A model generated the notes under the pieces. That model saw only the letters and a program-made list of their open reading frames with translations, ran no database searches and had not been told where the DNA came from. This document shows positions 63,399 through 64,000 of a stretch of 64,000 nt of DNA, in pieces (the first letter of the stretch is position 1; each line of letters opens with the position of its first letter). The position numbers and the translations under genes are program-made. Source of the stretch: Actinoallomurus liliacearum (GTDB taxonomy: Bacteria; Actinomycetota; Actinomycetes; Streptosporangiales; Streptosporangiaceae); contig NZ_BAABHJ010000001.1 in NCBI RefSeq assembly GCF_039542035.1, forward strand, positions 451,802 through 515,801. The letters are read 5' to 3'.

Positions 63399-64000
63399 CT
63401 AGCGCCGGGAGGCGAGGTAGTGCCGGGCCTCGTACTTGTCGATGGTCAGGCCGAGCTGGGCGTACTTCTCGCTGTAGGCCACCGGGTGCGCGCCCGGCGC
63501 GGTCGGCGGGCGGTTCGGGTCCTGGTACTGGTCACCGAGGTTGGAGAAGACCGCGATGATGTAGTTGCGGCCGTCCTTGCCGGGCAGGGACCGTACGATG
63601 CCCGCGTCGCTGCCGGAGTTGTTGACCAGGCCCGTCTTGTGGGCGAAGGTCACCTCGGCGTTGGCGTTGCAGGGCCGCACGTCGTGCTGGTAGGCGTCCC
63701 CGTCGACGGTGACGGTGCCGTCGGCGGCGATCCACCGGGACGGGACGAGCTGGGGGATGCCGGGGGCCGGGTAGTCCGCGCCGCACCAGTTCGTGGTGGA
63801 CAGGACGTCGTTCATGCCCTGGTCGGCGAGTTCCTTCTTGAAGAACGCGCGGGATGAGGGGCTGAGCACGTCGCTGGTGACGGCCTTGCCGTTCGGCGCG
63901 GTCCACACCGTGCCCGGTGCGCCGTTGATGAGGGTGAGGAGCTTGGCGGTGTCCAGGGAGCTCATCGTGACCGGGTTGCTCCAGTGCCCGCCGTTGGCCG
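63399..64000 (-). CDS. penicillin-binding/beta-lactamase-like serine hydrolase, 5' end outside window
   Basis: The C-terminal 200 residues of a serine hydrolase; the frame is open to the right edge, so the SxxK nucleophile part is outside the window and the ATG at 63965 is internal. The KTG box of the beta-lactamase/PBP fold is seen in FAHKTGLVNNSGSDAGIV, followed by YIIAVFSNL as the last core strand. It may be a class A beta-lactamase-like enzyme or a cell-wall carboxypeptidase. Confidence 0.78.
   Translation of the reverse strand, partial: ANGGHWSNPVTMSSLDTAKLLTLINGAPGTVWTAPNGKAVTSDVLSPSSRAFFKKELADQGMNDVLSTTNWCGADYPAPGIPQLVPSRWIAADGTVTVDGDAYQHDVRPCNANAEVTFAHKTGLVNNSGSDAGIVRSLPGKDGRNYIIAVFSNLGDQYQDPNRPPTAPGAHPVAYSEKYAQLGLTIDKYEARHYLASRR

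Overview
The window is high-GC actinomycete chromosome. RbpA, WhiA, SteA, the copper-transporter-type membrane protein MctB, OpcA and frequent GTG starts all point to Actinomycetia. The steA-mctB-murJ-glycosyltransferase group suggests a Streptosporangiales/Thermomonosporaceae-like organism, but that is an inference and not a species identification.

Layout. 1-2836: oxidative pentose phosphate operon (zwf 3' part, opcA, pgl). 2964-5950: small accessory genes (methyltransferase, FhuF-like protein, ClpP-like pseudoprotease, DinB protein). 6084-27662: an accessory, probably biosynthetic, gene cluster. 27781-33203: glyA, rbpA, secG, tpiA, pgk and gap. 33575-35214: ECF sigma factor with a DGPF/YCII partner. 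35460-40318: whiA, yvcK, rapZ and uvrC. 40468-48647: MscS-like channel, two Rieske lipoproteins, uvrA, two metallo-beta-lactamase-fold hydrolases, a MarR regulator and a secreted protein. 48717-50155: TerC-family membrane protein behind a yybP-ykoY (Mn2+) riboswitch. 50206-61882: envelope and division block read leftwards (TPR protein, HAD phosphatase, small protein, tlyA, NAD kinase, recN, steA, mctB, PNPT-like protein, murJ, glycosyltransferase), with an SCP2-like gene on the other strand. 61938-64000: DUF1015 gene and the 3' part of a serine hydrolase gene.

The cluster is the unusual part. In many actinomycetes the pentose phosphate genes lie close to rbpA/secG/tpiA/pgk/gap/whiA/yvcK/rapZ/uvrC. 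Here about 25 kb of accessory DNA separates pgl from that block. The cluster encodes an aspartokinase and an aspartate-semialdehyde dehydrogenase (translationally coupled), a heme-oxygenase-like diiron oxidase, two tandem M29/NicX-like proteins, an RraA-like aldolase, an iron-dependent alcohol dehydrogenase, an aldehyde dehydrogenase, a methyltransferase, two stand-alone ATP-grasp ligases, an ATP-grasp ligase fused to an M20 peptidase, an M14-like peptidase, an MFS exporter, and LysR and CGNR regulators. Between the two M29-like genes lies a 22-codon gene with a very strong ribosome binding site, followed at once by a 15-bp hairpin. I read the locus as a candidate undescribed pathway for an aspartate-derived amino acid or peptide, possibly using a tiny ribosomal peptide. 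The product and the role of the peptide are inference.

Regulatory DNA visible from sequence: a ZTP (pfl) riboswitch ahead of glyA, a yybP-ykoY riboswitch ahead of the TerC gene, a tandem DasR-type dre operator upstream of gap, a palindromic LysR-type box, a 24-bp motif shared by two cluster promoter regions, and a set of strong intrinsic hairpins.
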